Origin: Bacillota bacterium
GTDB taxonomy: Bacteria > Bacillota > Clostridia > Lachnospirales > Lachnospiraceae
DNA: 15,959 nt
Assembly: GCA_023436225.1 (NCBI GenBank)
Contig: JAEZKA010000045.1
Coordinates: 1 to 15,959, forward strand
Direction: 5' to 3'
The notes below the pieces were generated by a model. The model was given only the letters and a program-made list of their open reading frames with translations, was not told the DNA's origin and did no database searches. Every line of letters begins with the position of its first letter. The first letter of the stretch is position 1. Shown in pieces: positions 1 to 7,389 of this stretch. Position numbers and translations under genes: made by a program.

Positions 1-2
1 TG

Positions 3-74
3 ATCGGTCCATCATATCGAACCAAGGATTATTATGATCTGCTTGATGTAGATGAGCAGAAAGCTAGTCGGTAA
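3..74 (+). CDS. C-terminal fragment of an unrecognised upstream gene
   Basis: An open frame enters from the left edge and ends at a TAA at 72-74, giving 23 residues rich in Asp, Tyr and Arg (it begins IGPSYRTKDYYDLL). The other two forward frames hit stops within the first 40 bases, so this is the only forward frame that could be a gene end. The composition suits a charged, soluble C-terminal tail. The protein family cannot be recognised from so short a piece. About 280 bases of AT-rich DNA separate it from moxR, so it is probably a separate transcription unit. It could also be a chance open frame. Confidence 0.45.
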   Translation: MGPSYRTKDYYDLLDVDEQKASR

Positions 75-291
75 AAAACTGCATTTTCATATCGGAATAA
101 ATATGCATTTTGATGTTGACATTTACACTCTAGACTAAAGCAGTAAATAAACATTATAATGTTATTAGAAATATCATATAATGGTAGATATAAATTGGAA
201 AAATATGATAATCTAACTATGTGATTACATCAGTGTATAATTAGAAAATCCCAAAGCTCCCCGGAATATATAAAATGAAATATCAGATCTG

Positions 292-319
292 TTGGAAGAG
301 ATGGAAGAAATAATATTAT
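292..319 (+). promoter_or_regulatory. Possible sigma-A promoter for the moxR operon
   Basis: TTGGAA (292-297) and TATTAT (314-319) are separated by 16 bases and lie about 35 bases upstream of the moxR start. This is the best-placed pair in the 75-354 gap, but both hexamers are imperfect. A perfect TTGACA at 116-121 has no well-spaced -10: the nearest TATAAT, at 155-160, is 33 bases away. The rest of the gap is AT-rich and shows nothing else convincing. Confidence 0.3.
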
Positions 320-354
320 GATTATATAATAAAAATAGAGAAACGAGAGAAAAG

Positions 355-1320
355 ATGATGAATGTAAAACAATATGAAGAATACTATGAGAAGATCCGTG
401 CTAACTGTTCCAAGGTTATTGTAGGAAAGGATGAATGCATCCGTAAAATTGTCATTGCCTATCTAGCAGGAGGACATGTTCTTTTGGAGGATGTCCCGGG
501 TACCGGTAAGACTATGCTGTTTCGTGCGTTTTCCAAATCGGTGGGCGGTAGAGATAAGAGAATTCAATTCACCCCTGATATTATGCCATCTGATTTAACC
601 GGAATTAACTTCTATAATCAAAAAAAGGGTGAATTCGAATTTCGACCCGGTCCTCTGTTTGCCCAAATGGTGCTAGCAGATGAGATTAACCGTGCAACAC
701 CAAGAACTCAGTCCAGCCTTCTTGAGGCGATGGCAGAAGGTCAGATTACAGTGGATGGTATTACCTATCCTATGGCAAAGCCCTTCATGGTAATGGCTAC
801 TCAGAATCCGCTGGAATCCGGAGGTACCTTCCCCCTGCCGGAGGCTCAGAAGGACCGATTTATGATGAAGCTATCCCTTGGATATATGCTAAGAGAAGAG
901 GAGCTGTCCGTACTGACCAGAGAATCTTCCTTAAATATCCTGGAGCAAATCGGACAAGTTGTATCAACAGAGGAAACCATTAAATTACAGGAGAGTTACC
1001 ATCAGATAGAGGTTAGTGAGCCAGTGAAGAATTATATTATGAACATAGTGGATAAGACTCGTAATGATCGCCGTATACAGTTAGGTGCCTCAACAAGAGC
1101 GGCCATGTCCCTATATCAGGCTGCACAGCTAATGGCGGCAACAGCTGGAAGAACCTATGTTATACCGGAGGATGTCAAGGATTTAACAGGCTCGATACTG
1201 GAGCACCGTATGAGCTTTGCCGGTGTAGTCAGAGATCATGATGCGACACGAATCTGCCGTGAGATCGTAGAGGAAGTTCCGGTTCCGATTGAAACAAGGT
1301 CTACCAAAGGAGAATTTTAA
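355..1320 (+). CDS. MoxR-family AAA+ ATPase
   Basis: A 321-residue cytoplasmic AAA+ ATPase of the MoxR/RavA type; members act as chaperone-like ATPases that help assemble or activate partner proteins. Visible motifs in order: Walker A around 48-53 (PGTGKT), Walker B around 105-110 (MVLADE) with the family's INRA continuation, sensor 1 at 148-152 (ATQNP), the LPEAQKDRF arginine-finger region at 161-169, and sensor 2 GASTRA at 244-249. Length and motif order are normal for the family. ATGs at 355 and 358 are both possible. The upstream GAGAGA purine tract is a weak ribosome binding site and suits the second slightly better. The stop overlaps the next start by one base (TAATG), so it is translationally coupled to the DUF58 gene, its usual partner. 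The substrate is unknown. Confidence 0.93.
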   Translation: MMNVKQYEEYYEKIRANCSKVIVGKDECIRKIVIAYLAGGHVLLEDVPGTGKTMLFRAFSKSVGGRDKRIQFTPDIMPSDLTGINFYNQKKGEFEFRPGPLFAQMVLADEINRATPRTQSSLLEAMAEGQITVDGITYPMAKPFMVMATQNPLESGGTFPLPEAQKDRFMMKLSLGYMLREEELSVLTRESSLNILEQIGQVVSTEETIKLQESYHQIEVSEPVKNYIMNIVDKTRNDRRIQLGASTRAAMSLYQAAQLMAATAGRTYVIPEDVKDLTGSILEHRMSFAGVVRDHDATRICREIVEEVPVPIETRSTKGEF

Positions 1321-2411
1321 TGGCTACATTTCTGGTAGTTTTGATACTGTTTGGTGCGGTGCTAGAGATATTGTCCTTATGGGACAGTATTACTGATCTC
1401 CGTTATCGTTGTACACCCTCTAAGCTTGGATGTGAACCGGAGGAGGTATTTAGTCTTAATACGGTATTGTCCAATTATGGAGCCAGAACGATTTCATTTC
1501 TTCAGATGGAGGAGCTGTTTCCAAAGGAGATAAAAATTCTTGGAGTAGAGGAAATGCCTTTGGGAGACCATAGATGCCGAATTCATGTGAGTATGCTATA
1601 TATCCGTGGGAGACAAAAGATTACCAGAACCCTTCAGGTGTCCTTGCCGAATCGAGGGGTGTATGTCTTGGAAGGCTGTCGGCTAATTCGCGGCGATTTT
1701 CTCGGAATTAAAGAGAAACGCAAGGAAGAGACGCAGCATGAGGAGATTATTATCTTTCCGAGACTTCTTAGTGATGAGAATATTCTTAACACTTTGTCAG
1801 GGTATTACGGTGATTTTTCCTCAAGACGCTTCTATATAGAAGATCCTGTTCTGGTTAACTCATACTCCGATTATACCGGAAGGGAGCCACTACGCTCCAT
1901 CAGCTGGACCCAAAGTGCAAGAAGAAATCAATTGATGGTAAAGGAATTTGACCATACGATGGATCTGTCAGTCACCATTTTACTGGATGTTTATCTTCAC
2001 TGGTCTGAGGGAGCACACCGGGAGGAGCTGGAGTACTGCTTTTCACTGGTAAGAACCATTGCGGAGTATATGGAGAAGAGGAAGGTTTCTTACCGCCTGC
2101 TTACCAATGCTTATATCCGAAGTGAAAGCTCGGCCTACGAAGGCTTACAAAAGGCCGGACAAGGAGCACACCATTATACAACTTTACTCTATACCTTGGG
2201 GCAGGCAGATGCCAACTCCTTCCGCGATATAGATGATCTATATCAGCTGGCAGTCACCAATTTCTCAGGTGAAAATGCCATCTTCTATGTAGCACCCTTC
2301 ATGACAGAGAAACGACAGCAGCTAGTTACTTCATTGTCAAAGCGCTTGGGAAGTCAGGTCTATCCGATGGATGCGGCTTCCTTAAGGGAGGTGAAGCAGG
2401 ATGTTGTCTAG
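1320..2411 (+). CDS. DUF58 domain protein, MoxR partner
   Basis: A 363-residue protein whose central segment matches the DUF58 signature: around 182-210 it reads SYSDYTGREPLRSISWTQSA followed by a conserved VKEF, and a hydrophobic strand with an Asp (TILLDV, about 219-224) follows, as in the vWA-like fold of this family. A single hydrophobic stretch near residues 2-20 suggests an N-terminal membrane anchor. DUF58 proteins are almost always encoded next to MoxR ATPases and are thought to be their clients or adaptors; the biochemical role is not established. AAAGGAG at 1306-1312 lies 7 bases before the ATG. The 3' end overlaps the next gene by 11 bases, which indicates coupled translation across all three genes. 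Confidence 0.9.
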   Translation: MATFLVVLILFGAVLEILSLWDSITDLRYRCTPSKLGCEPEEVFSLNTVLSNYGARTISFLQMEELFPKEIKILGVEEMPLGDHRCRIHVSMLYIRGRQKITRTLQVSLPNRGVYVLEGCRLIRGDFLGIKEKRKEETQHEEIIIFPRLLSDENILNTLSGYYGDFSSRRFYIEDPVLVNSYSDYTGREPLRSISWTQSARRNQLMVKEFDHTMDLSVTILLDVYLHWSEGAHREELEYCFSLVRTIAEYMEKRKVSYRLLTNAYIRSESSAYEGLQKAGQGAHHYTTLLYTLGQADANSFRDIDDLYQLAVTNFSGENAIFYVAPFMTEKRQQLVTSLSKRLGSQVYPMDAASLREVKQDVV

Positions 2412-3645
2412 ATTATATAAGCTGATTTTCGATCTGGGCGTCTGCTGTTCTTTGGGAGCCTTTCTATTATATTTCGTTGGAGGAGCGACTCTAAATGCAG
2501 GCGGATTTCTTATTCTTATTGTGGCAGCAGCTCTGACTCTGGTTAGAAGTGAGAAGAGGAAACAATCGATTCTGTTCGTGATTATCATCCCTGTGCTTGG
2601 AGGGCTAATCCTACGACTTACTTGGACCTCGCTTCTTATCTATTTACCGATCTGGGGCTATTTGGTATATTTATTGGTTTCGGATCGTCTTATTGTTACC
2701 AGAGGAGAGTTCTTGGATCAGGTCAGGCGGATTCTGCTTTTTTGTTTAATTCTCCCTTTATTCATGCTGGTGAAGCTTTCAACCTTCGGGCAAGCGCTTC
2801 GTGCAGCACTTCCCTATCTGGTGGTTACCATAGTGAGTGTTATATCTATGCTTCGCCATCTTCGAACTCTGCAGCTTAGGAAAGAGCAGAAGGGCTTCTA
2901 TTCGCAGCAGCTATGGGAAATGATTATGTTCTTAGCAGTATGCGTGTTGTTAACGTTTGCCCGGGCTCCTCAGAATTTGTTGGTGGTCATTCGATTACTA
3001 TATCAGAATTTGTTCCTACCCGTTCTTTCATTGATCGGATTTATCATTGGCGGAATTATATCTTTGATAATATCTATGTTGAGCATGGAAGGCTGCAGTA
3101 GAAAGGCTTTACCTCACGGGAATGATGATTGGATTGATCGATTAATTGATATTCCAGAGATTGAGAAAGTGACTGTTTCAAGCAATGCTTGGATATTGCC
3201 CTTGCTATATTCCTTTGGAATCATACTTGGGCTGATCGTACTTTTCTTCTTCTTTCGCTGGCTTATCGGAGATAAAGGAAATCATAAGCTTCCGGCAGGA
3301 GTCTCGGAGATTAGAGAAACACTGGAGGGTCCTAATGAGAGGAAGAACAATCGCCGTTGGAGGTATTCTAAGGAGCCGGCTGAGAGAATTCGATATTATT
3401 ACTTGAAATATCTCCTCCATCTTCGAGCTAAAAAAATATCGATTTTATCCGGGGATACAACCAGAGAGGTCGATCAAAAATACTCGGATACACTTGCTGA
3501 TCCTTCTTGTGAACAGAGAGAGGCATCCATAAGGCTGAAAAGGCTTTATCGAAAGGCACGATATCAGAAGAAAGAGGAGATAACAGGTGAAGAGGCAGAG
3601 CAGGCGAAAAAGCTTTATCATACGATTAAAGTGAAAAAAGAATAA
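2401..3645 (+). CDS. Polytopic membrane protein with DUF4129-like C-terminal tail
   Basis: A 414-residue protein with about eight or nine hydrophobic segments (roughly 10-27, 32-48, 57-74, 78-95, 110-126, 137-151, 172-187, 204-229 and 264-287) and a basic cytoplasmic tail from about 290. The tail carries the pattern of DUF4129: an aromatic/basic helix (IRYYYLKYLL, about 330-339), a T-R-E segment at 354-356, then LYRKARYQ near 382-389 and a final acidic/basic helix. In TgpA-type proteins of MoxR/DUF58 loci, DUF4129 sits behind an extracytoplasmic transglutaminase domain. No such domain with Cys-His-Asp is present here, so this looks like a membrane and tail module without the enzyme. AAGGGAGGTG at 2384-2393 precedes the ATG and lies inside the DUF58 gene. 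The DUF4129 call is from pattern only. Confidence 0.8.
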   Translation: MLSRLYKLIFDLGVCCSLGAFLLYFVGGATLNAGGFLILIVAAALTLVRSEKRKQSILFVIIIPVLGGLILRLTWTSLLIYLPIWGYLVYLLVSDRLIVTRGEFLDQVRRILLFCLILPLFMLVKLSTFGQALRAALPYLVVTIVSVISMLRHLRTLQLRKEQKGFYSQQLWEMIMFLAVCVLLTFARAPQNLLVVIRLLYQNLFLPVLSLIGFIIGGIISLIISMLSMEGCSRKALPHGNDDWIDRLIDIPEIEKVTVSSNAWILPLLYSFGIILGLIVLFFFFRWLIGDKGNHKLPAGVSEIRETLEGPNERKNNRRWRYSKEPAERIRYYYLKYLLHLRAKKISILSGDTTREVDQKYSDTLADPSCEQREASIRLKRLYRKARYQKKEEITGEEAEQAKKLYHTIKVKKE

Positions 3646-3709
3646 ATTAATGAGCTAATTGTTATAACTATAGCATCGAATATAAAGGATGGACAGTCTT
3701 CCACACGAA

Positions 3710-3740
3710 AGGATGGGAATTCGGTTCATCCTCTTTTTGT
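3710..3740 (+). terminator. Probable intrinsic terminator of the moxR operon
   Basis: AGGATG (3710-3715) pairs with CATCCT (3727-3732) across an 11-base loop in which two G-T pairs may add to the stem. It is followed by CTTTTTGT. The stem is short but the position and U-tract suit the end of the three-gene operon. Confidence 0.6.
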
Positions 3741-3859
3741 ATTGTATATACATTGTCCTATATAGTAAAGTGCTCCGCAGCCCGTAGTCAGGCATTGCCT
3801 TTACTGCAAGTTATGTCGAAGCGACAGGAAGGAAAATGTGAGAATATTTATTTTAATAC

Positions 3860-3887
3860 TTGACAAAAGTATTTCTTTTGATAATAT
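3860..3887 (+). promoter_or_regulatory. Sigma-A promoter of ahpC
   Basis: A consensus TTGACA at 3860-3865 is followed after 16 bases by TAATAT (3882-3887), which is preceded by TG one base upstream (extended -10, TGATAATAT). An alternative -10, TATTAT at 3885-3890, would need a 19-base spacer. Transcription would start near 3893-3896, inside the palindrome at 3889-3911. Confidence 0.75.
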
Positions 3888-3888
3888 T

Positions 3889-3911
3889 ATAATAGTAATG
3901 ATTACTATTAT
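3889..3911. promoter_or_regulatory. 23-bp palindromic operator of ahpC, PerR/Fur-type candidate
   Basis: The half-site ATAATAGTAAT (3889-3899) is mirrored perfectly by ATTACTATTAT (3901-3911) around a single central G at 3900. Its inner 15 bases contain the TAATNATTA core of the known PerR box (TTATAATNATTATAA), with mismatches only in the outer bases. The site covers the expected transcription start directly downstream of the -10, so a bound repressor would block initiation. ahpCF is a classic peroxide-regulon target. That the regulator is PerR rather than Fur or another family member is inference, since no regulator gene lies in the window. Confidence 0.75.
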
Positions 3912-3955
3912 TAAAATTGAAATTAAAATATAAAAAACTATAGGAGGTAGCAATT

Positions 3956-4519
3956 ATGTCATTAATAGGAACAGAAGTAAAGCCTTTTAAGGCTCAAGCA
4001 TTTCAGAGTGGAAAATTTATTGAGGTAACAGAACAGGATATGAAAGGTAAGTGGAGTGTGGTTTGCTTCTACCCCGCAGACTTTACCTTTGTATGTCCCA
4101 CAGAGCTAGAAGATTTACAGAATATATATGAGGATTTGAAGAAGCTTGGTGCTGAGGTTTACTCAGTATCTACCGATACTCATTATACTCATAAGGCTTG
4201 GCATGATAGCTCGGAAGCAATTAAGAAGCTAACCTATATCATGATTGGAGATCCTTCTCATGCGCTCTCCCGTAACTTTGATGTATTAATTGAAGCGGAC
4301 GGTCTGGCTGATCGAGGCACCTTTATTATTGACCCGGATGGTGTGATTCAGTCGGTGGAGATTAATGCAGGAAGCATCGGTCGTGATGCAAGTATTCTCC
4401 TTAATAAGATTAAGGCTGCTCAATATGTAAGAAATCATCCCGGTGAAGTATGTCCTGCCAAGTGGAAAGAGGGAGCTGCAACCTTGAAGCCGAGTCTTGA
4501 TCTGGTTGGAAAGATCTAA
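3956..4519 (+). CDS. ahpC: Alkyl hydroperoxide reductase subunit C (peroxiredoxin)
   Basis: A 187-residue typical 2-Cys peroxiredoxin that reduces hydrogen peroxide, organic hydroperoxides and peroxynitrite in the cytoplasm. The active site is complete: Pro40, Thr44 and the peroxidatic Cys47 in FYPADFTFVCPTE, a conserved Arg120, and the resolving Cys166 in HPGEVCPAKW near the C-terminus. Length equals that of bacterial AhpC. AGGAGGT at 3942-3948 sits 7 bases before the ATG. Its partner reductase AhpF is encoded next, after a 171-base structured spacer. A strong promoter with an overlapping palindrome precedes it, which predicts peroxide-inducible expression. Confidence 0.97.
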   Translation: MSLIGTEVKPFKAQAFQSGKFIEVTEQDMKGKWSVVCFYPADFTFVCPTELEDLQNIYEDLKKLGAEVYSVSTDTHYTHKAWHDSSEAIKKLTYIMIGDPSHALSRNFDVLIEADGLADRGTFIIDPDGVIQSVEINAGSIGRDASILLNKIKAAQYVRNHPGEVCPAKWKEGAATLKPSLDLVGKI

Positions 4520-4536
4520 GCATCGAAGAAGCAATA

Positions 4537-4572
4537 GGTTAGTGTGAAAAAATAGGATTTTTCACACTAACC
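4537..4572. promoter_or_regulatory. Perfect 15-bp stem-loop immediately downstream of ahpC
   Basis: GGTTAGTGTGAAAAA (4537-4551) pairs with its exact complement at 4558-4572 across a 6-base loop (ATAGGA). The T-tract lies inside the stem rather than after it, so this is not a textbook terminator on the plus strand. It could protect the ahpC mRNA 3' end from exonucleases or act with the terminator hairpin that follows at 4576. Confidence 0.65.
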
Positions 4573-4575
4573 ATA

Positions 4576-4602
4576 GAAAGTATGCTTCACGTACTTTTTA
4601 TT
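4576..4602 (+). terminator. Probable (leaky) terminator between ahpC and ahpF
   Basis: AAAGTATG (4577-4584) pairs with CGTACTTT (4590-4597, one T-G pair) over the loop CTTCA, and the T-run continues through TTTTTATT. This looks like a modest intrinsic terminator. Because no good promoter was found before ahpF, partial read-through would explain a high ratio of AhpC to AhpF. Confidence 0.6.
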
Positions 4603-4627
4603 GTCATGAATTTGTATTCTGCAGAGA

Positions 4628-4648
4628 GAGAAAATCAGAGATTTTCTC
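4628..4648. repeat. Short perfect hairpin GAGAAAATC-AGA-GATTTTCTC
   Basis: A 9-bp perfect stem with a 3-base loop lies in the ahpC-ahpF spacer, 42 bases before the ahpF start. The core GAAAATC-NNN-GATTTTC recurs at 10768-10784 between gdpP and rplI, so it may be a small dispersed palindrome of this genome. Confidence 0.5.
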
Positions 4649-4690
4649 ACATAAAGCTTGCAGGCTATAAGGAAAGGCTTGGTTATTATT

Positions 4691-6220
4691 ATGATACTAG
4701 ATGCTGAGATTAAGGAACAGCTTGCCCAGTACCTGACTCTAATGGAAGGCGAAGTACTTATTAAGCTATGCGCTGGAGAGGACGAGGTATCAAAGGACAT
4801 GACCGCATTAGTGGAGGAGCTGGTATCTATGTCCTCCTTGATTAAGGTCGAACACACAGTACTGAAGAGAATGCCCAGCTTTAGCGTCAGCCGCCCCGGA
4901 GAAGATATAGGAGTGGTATTTGCCGGTGTTCCGCTGGGACATGAATTTACCTCCTTGGTATTGGCATTGCTGCAGGTCAGCGGAAGAGCACCCAAGGTGG
5001 ATCAGAAGGTGATAGACCAGGTGAAGGGTCTAAAGGGTAATTACAACTTTGAGACCTATATCAGCTTAAGCTGCCATAACTGCCCGGAGGTGGTTCAGGC
5101 TTTGAATTTGATGAGTATCCTGAATCAGGGTGTCACTCATACAATGATTGATGGTGCTGCATATAAAGATGAAGTAGAAAGTAAGGATATTATGGCAGTG
5201 CCCTCAGTTTACCTAAACGGTGAGTTCTTCGAGAGCGGCCGCATGACCTTAGAGGAGATACTGCTTAAGATTGGCAGTGTACCGGAGGAACCTGATCTTA
5301 CGGATAAAGAACCCTTTGATGTCTTGGTTATCGGTGGAGGGCCAGCGGGTGCCAGTGCTGCAATCTATGCAGCAAGAAAGGGAATCCGGACCGGTGTTGT
5401 AGCCGAACGGTTTGGCGGGCAGGTACTGGATACCTTAGGGATTGAGAATCTGATCAGCGTGGCCTATATTGAGGGACCCCAACTAGCGGCAACTCTGGAG
5501 GAGCATGTAAGAAATTATGATGTGGATATCATGAGTGCCAAACGGGTGAAGAGTCTGGAGAAAAAGGATTTGATTGAGGTTACCCTGGAGAATGGAACCC
5601 TTCTTAAGAGTAAGACGGTTATCCTCTCAACCGGTGCAAGATGGAGAAATGTTGGTGTACCCGGTGAACAGGAGTATAAAAATAAAGGTGTCGCTTATTG
5701 TCCTCACTGTGACGGGCCACTGTTCAAGGATAAGGATATTGCGGTAATTGGCGGAGGTAATTCGGGTATCGAGGCTGCGATTGACCTTGCCGGTATTGTA
5801 AGGCATGTGACTGTGCTTGAATTCATGCCAGAGCTGAAGGCGGATGCTGTGCTGCAAAATCGTCTCTATAGTCTGCCCAATGTAACAGTAGTTAAGAACG
5901 TGCAGACGAAGGAGATTACCGGAACGGATAAGGTAAATGGGATTACTTATATAGACCGTGCGAACGGGGAAGAGTATCACATAGCTCTGCAGGGGGTATT
6001 TGTTCAGATTGGGCTGGTGCCTAATACGGACTGGCTTGGCGACAGCGTTGAGCGAAATCGCATGGGTGAGATTGTTGTAGATGCTCGTAATTCTACTAAT
6101 ATACCCGGAGTATTTGCAGCGGGTGATTGCACCAATAGTCCCTATAAGCAGATTGTAATCTCAATGGGTTCGGGTGCAACAGCAGCATTGAGTGCTTTTG
6201 ACTATCTGATTAGAAATTGA
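4691..6220 (+). CDS. ahpF: Alkyl hydroperoxide reductase subunit F (NADH:AhpC reductase)
   Basis: A 509-residue FAD protein that passes electrons from NADH to AhpC. The N-terminal part is the paired thioredoxin-like domain with the redox Cys pair CHNC at 128-131. The C-terminal part is thioredoxin-reductase-like: FAD-binding GGGPAG near 215-220, the second redox pair CPHC at 337-340, the pyridine-nucleotide motif GGGNSG near 354-359, and GVFAAGDCT near the end. All four cysteines needed for electron relay are present, and spacing agrees with E. coli AhpF. The frame is open back to a TTG at 4658. I choose the ATG at 4691 because the protein then begins MILDAEIKEQLAQYL, as in relatives, although the GGAAAGG purine tract is 14 bases away. 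Probably expressed by read-through from ahpC. Confidence 0.96.
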   Translation: MILDAEIKEQLAQYLTLMEGEVLIKLCAGEDEVSKDMTALVEELVSMSSLIKVEHTVLKRMPSFSVSRPGEDIGVVFAGVPLGHEFTSLVLALLQVSGRAPKVDQKVIDQVKGLKGNYNFETYISLSCHNCPEVVQALNLMSILNQGVTHTMIDGAAYKDEVESKDIMAVPSVYLNGEFFESGRMTLEEILLKIGSVPEEPDLTDKEPFDVLVIGGGPAGASAAIYAARKGIRTGVVAERFGGQVLDTLGIENLISVAYIEGPQLAATLEEHVRNYDVDIMSAKRVKSLEKKDLIEVTLENGTLLKSKTVILSTGARWRNVGVPGEQEYKNKGVAYCPHCDGPLFKDKDIAVIGGGNSGIEAAIDLAGIVRHVTVLEFMPELKADAVLQNRLYSLPNVTVVKNVQTKEITGTDKVNGITYIDRANGEEYHIALQGVFVQIGLVPNTDWLGDSVERNRMGEIVVDARNSTNIPGVFAAGDCTNSPYKQIVISMGSGATAALSAFDYLIRN

Positions 6221-6379
6221 TAGGATCTGAATGTCAAATCCTTGTATCGATGGTTTGATCATTAATTTGTACAATTTATATTATGTTATCTATAACTTAG
6301 ATATCGTTCGATTTGTACTAATTCATGTAGATTAGCCTTGTTGAGGGACTTGACATTCTAAACAATTATTAAAGCTATT

Positions 6380-6424
6380 AAAAAATGATTATCCTGGCTT
6401 CTAGTTACAGGATAATCATTTTTT
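6380..6424 (+). terminator. Strong intrinsic terminator after ahpF
   Basis: AAAAAATGATTATCCTG (6380-6396) pairs perfectly over 17 bp with 6408-6424, closing an 11-base loop and ending in TTTTTTG. The A-tract on the left and T-tract on the right make it usable in both directions. Confidence 0.92.
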
Positions 6425-6583
6425 GTTAATACATGCAAATGATAGCTTGTAGTGAAAGCTTTTATTCGTACTTGATTTAGAATATTTGCGAAGCTGATAT
6501 ATCTGAATTCTTCATGAATGAAAGCTTGCAAGGCTGGCTTTCTTTAATACCTGCTCTACAGTTATCTTTAGTACCTCACTTTG

Positions 6584-6612
6584 TTGCTATCTAAGAGTTT
6601 TTAGCGTATGAT
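6584..6612 (+). promoter_or_regulatory. Likely sigma-A promoter of the HAD/transglutaminase pair
   Basis: TTGCTA (6584-6589) and TATGAT (6607-6612) are spaced by 17 bases and lie about 48 bases upstream of the ATG at 6660. Each hexamer keeps the most conserved bases. Transcription would start near 6619. Confidence 0.5.
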
Positions 6613-6659
6613 ATAGACATAGCGATAAGTCTGCCAAAATACGATGGAAAGGGTCTACT

Positions 6660-7340
6660 ATGAAGATAAAAGTAATCAGCTTTGATATATTTCAAACACT
6701 GGTTGACGTGAATCAACGTATTCCTCAGATTTGGAAGGGCATTCTAGGAGAAGCCTATACCGTGGAGGAGGGACAGCGAGGCGCGAGAGCGGTTTTGGAT
6801 AATTATCCGCATTCTCTCCATAAAGCTCTGGATGCGGGGCGTTTTTCTACCATGCGAGAGGTCTATTTGGAATGTGCATCGATGGCTCTTGATCAGATCA
6901 AGCTCTCGGTAAGCCCTGAGATTGTTGTCGACAATCTAATGATACAGCATGCAAAAGCACCACTATATAGAGACGTAAAGGAATGTATGGCAAAGCTACA
7001 GAACAGATATCACATTATTTTGTCCAGTGATTCTAATCATACGATGGTGAATGATTTGCTGAAGCACTTCACCTACGAGGAAGTATTCATATCCGATGAT
7101 CTTAGGAGCTATAAGGGCAGCCCGGATGGAAGCTTCTTCTTGCAAGTGATTCACAGGATGGGGGTAAAACCGGATGAAATATTGCATATCGGCGATAGTG
7201 GAAGCGATATTATTGGAGCAAAGCGTGCCGGATTAATCAGCTGTTGGATCAATCGGGAAAAATCGGTATGGTCACATGAGATAAGTCCTGATTATACGAT
7301 TGAGAGTTTATCAGAGCTTACGGAAATTCTGCAATTGTAA
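6660..7340 (+). CDS. HAD-superfamily hydrolase, haloacid-dehalogenase-like
   Basis: A 226-residue cytoplasmic HAD-fold hydrolase. Motif I is FDIFQTLVD with nucleophile Asp9; the second Asp of the usual DxDxT is replaced by Phe (DxFxT), a variant closer to the DxYGT of dehalogenase-like members than to typical phosphatases. Motif II is the Ser pair in LSSDSN (122-123), motif III Lys152 in YKGSPDG, and motif IV the GDSGSD pair Asp179/Asp183. A helical cap lies at about 20-110. Substrate cannot be assigned: sugar phosphate, nucleotide or another small molecule are all possible, and the missing second Asp argues against an ordinary phosphomonoesterase. GGAAAGGG at 6646-6653 is 6 bases before the ATG. 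The next gene begins 49 bases downstream with no terminator between. Confidence 0.88.
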   Translation: MKIKVISFDIFQTLVDVNQRIPQIWKGILGEAYTVEEGQRGARAVLDNYPHSLHKALDAGRFSTMREVYLECASMALDQIKLSVSPEIVVDNLMIQHAKAPLYRDVKECMAKLQNRYHIILSSDSNHTMVNDLLKHFTYEEVFISDDLRSYKGSPDGSFFLQVIHRMGVKPDEILHIGDSGSDIIGAKRAGLISCWINREKSVWSHEISPDYTIESLSELTEILQL

Positions 7341-7389
7341 CAGTAGTTTAAGTTCGTGACGGTAGGTTAATTACTACTGGAGGAGGCAT

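Larger units (their letters stand above)
3646..3955. other. Intergenic region between the moxR operon and ahpC
   Basis: This 310-base gap holds the moxR-operon terminator (3710-3740), a locally GC-richer patch at about 3775-3830 that can fold, and the ahpC promoter and operator (3860-3911). In the patch, GCA and GTA near its left side can pair with TAC and TGC near 3802-3808 around an AGGCA-T-TGCCT core, and TGTCG (3814-3818) pairs with CGACA (3822-3826) over a 3-base loop. No open frame with a ribosome binding site was seen before ahpC. Confidence 0.6.
6221..6659. other. Intergenic region between ahpF and the HAD gene
   Basis: This 439-base gap contains the terminator at 6380-6424 and the HAD-gene promoter at 6584-6612. 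Upstream of the terminator, GAATGTCAA (6229-6237) is mirrored by TTGACATTC (6350-6358), enclosing AT-rich DNA in which ATTTGTAC occurs twice. Between 6425 and 6583 I see no gene or well-formed hairpin. TTGATT (6472-6477) and TGATAT (6495-6500), spaced by 17 bases, could form a weak far-upstream promoter. Confidence 0.55.

Noticed and set aside
116..160. Promoter from TTGACA (116-121) with TATAAT (155-160)
   Set aside because: The spacer is 33 bases, far outside the 16-19 usable by sigma-A, and no better -10 is correctly placed.
2622..3101. Two plus-strand frames inside the DUF4129-like membrane gene
   Set aside because: They are alternate-frame readings of a gene with a good start and clear membrane topology.
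4658..4690. Upstream TTG start of ahpF
   Set aside because: It would add 11 residues unlike the family's N-terminus, and no ribosome binding site is correctly spaced for it.
4567..4995. 142-codon minus-strand open frame opposite ahpF, and other long antisense frames (for example 5627-5980, 9629-9937, 12010-12384)
   Set aside because: They lie antisense to well-conserved genes, lack ribosome binding sites and show low-complexity compositions typical of complementary-strand reading.
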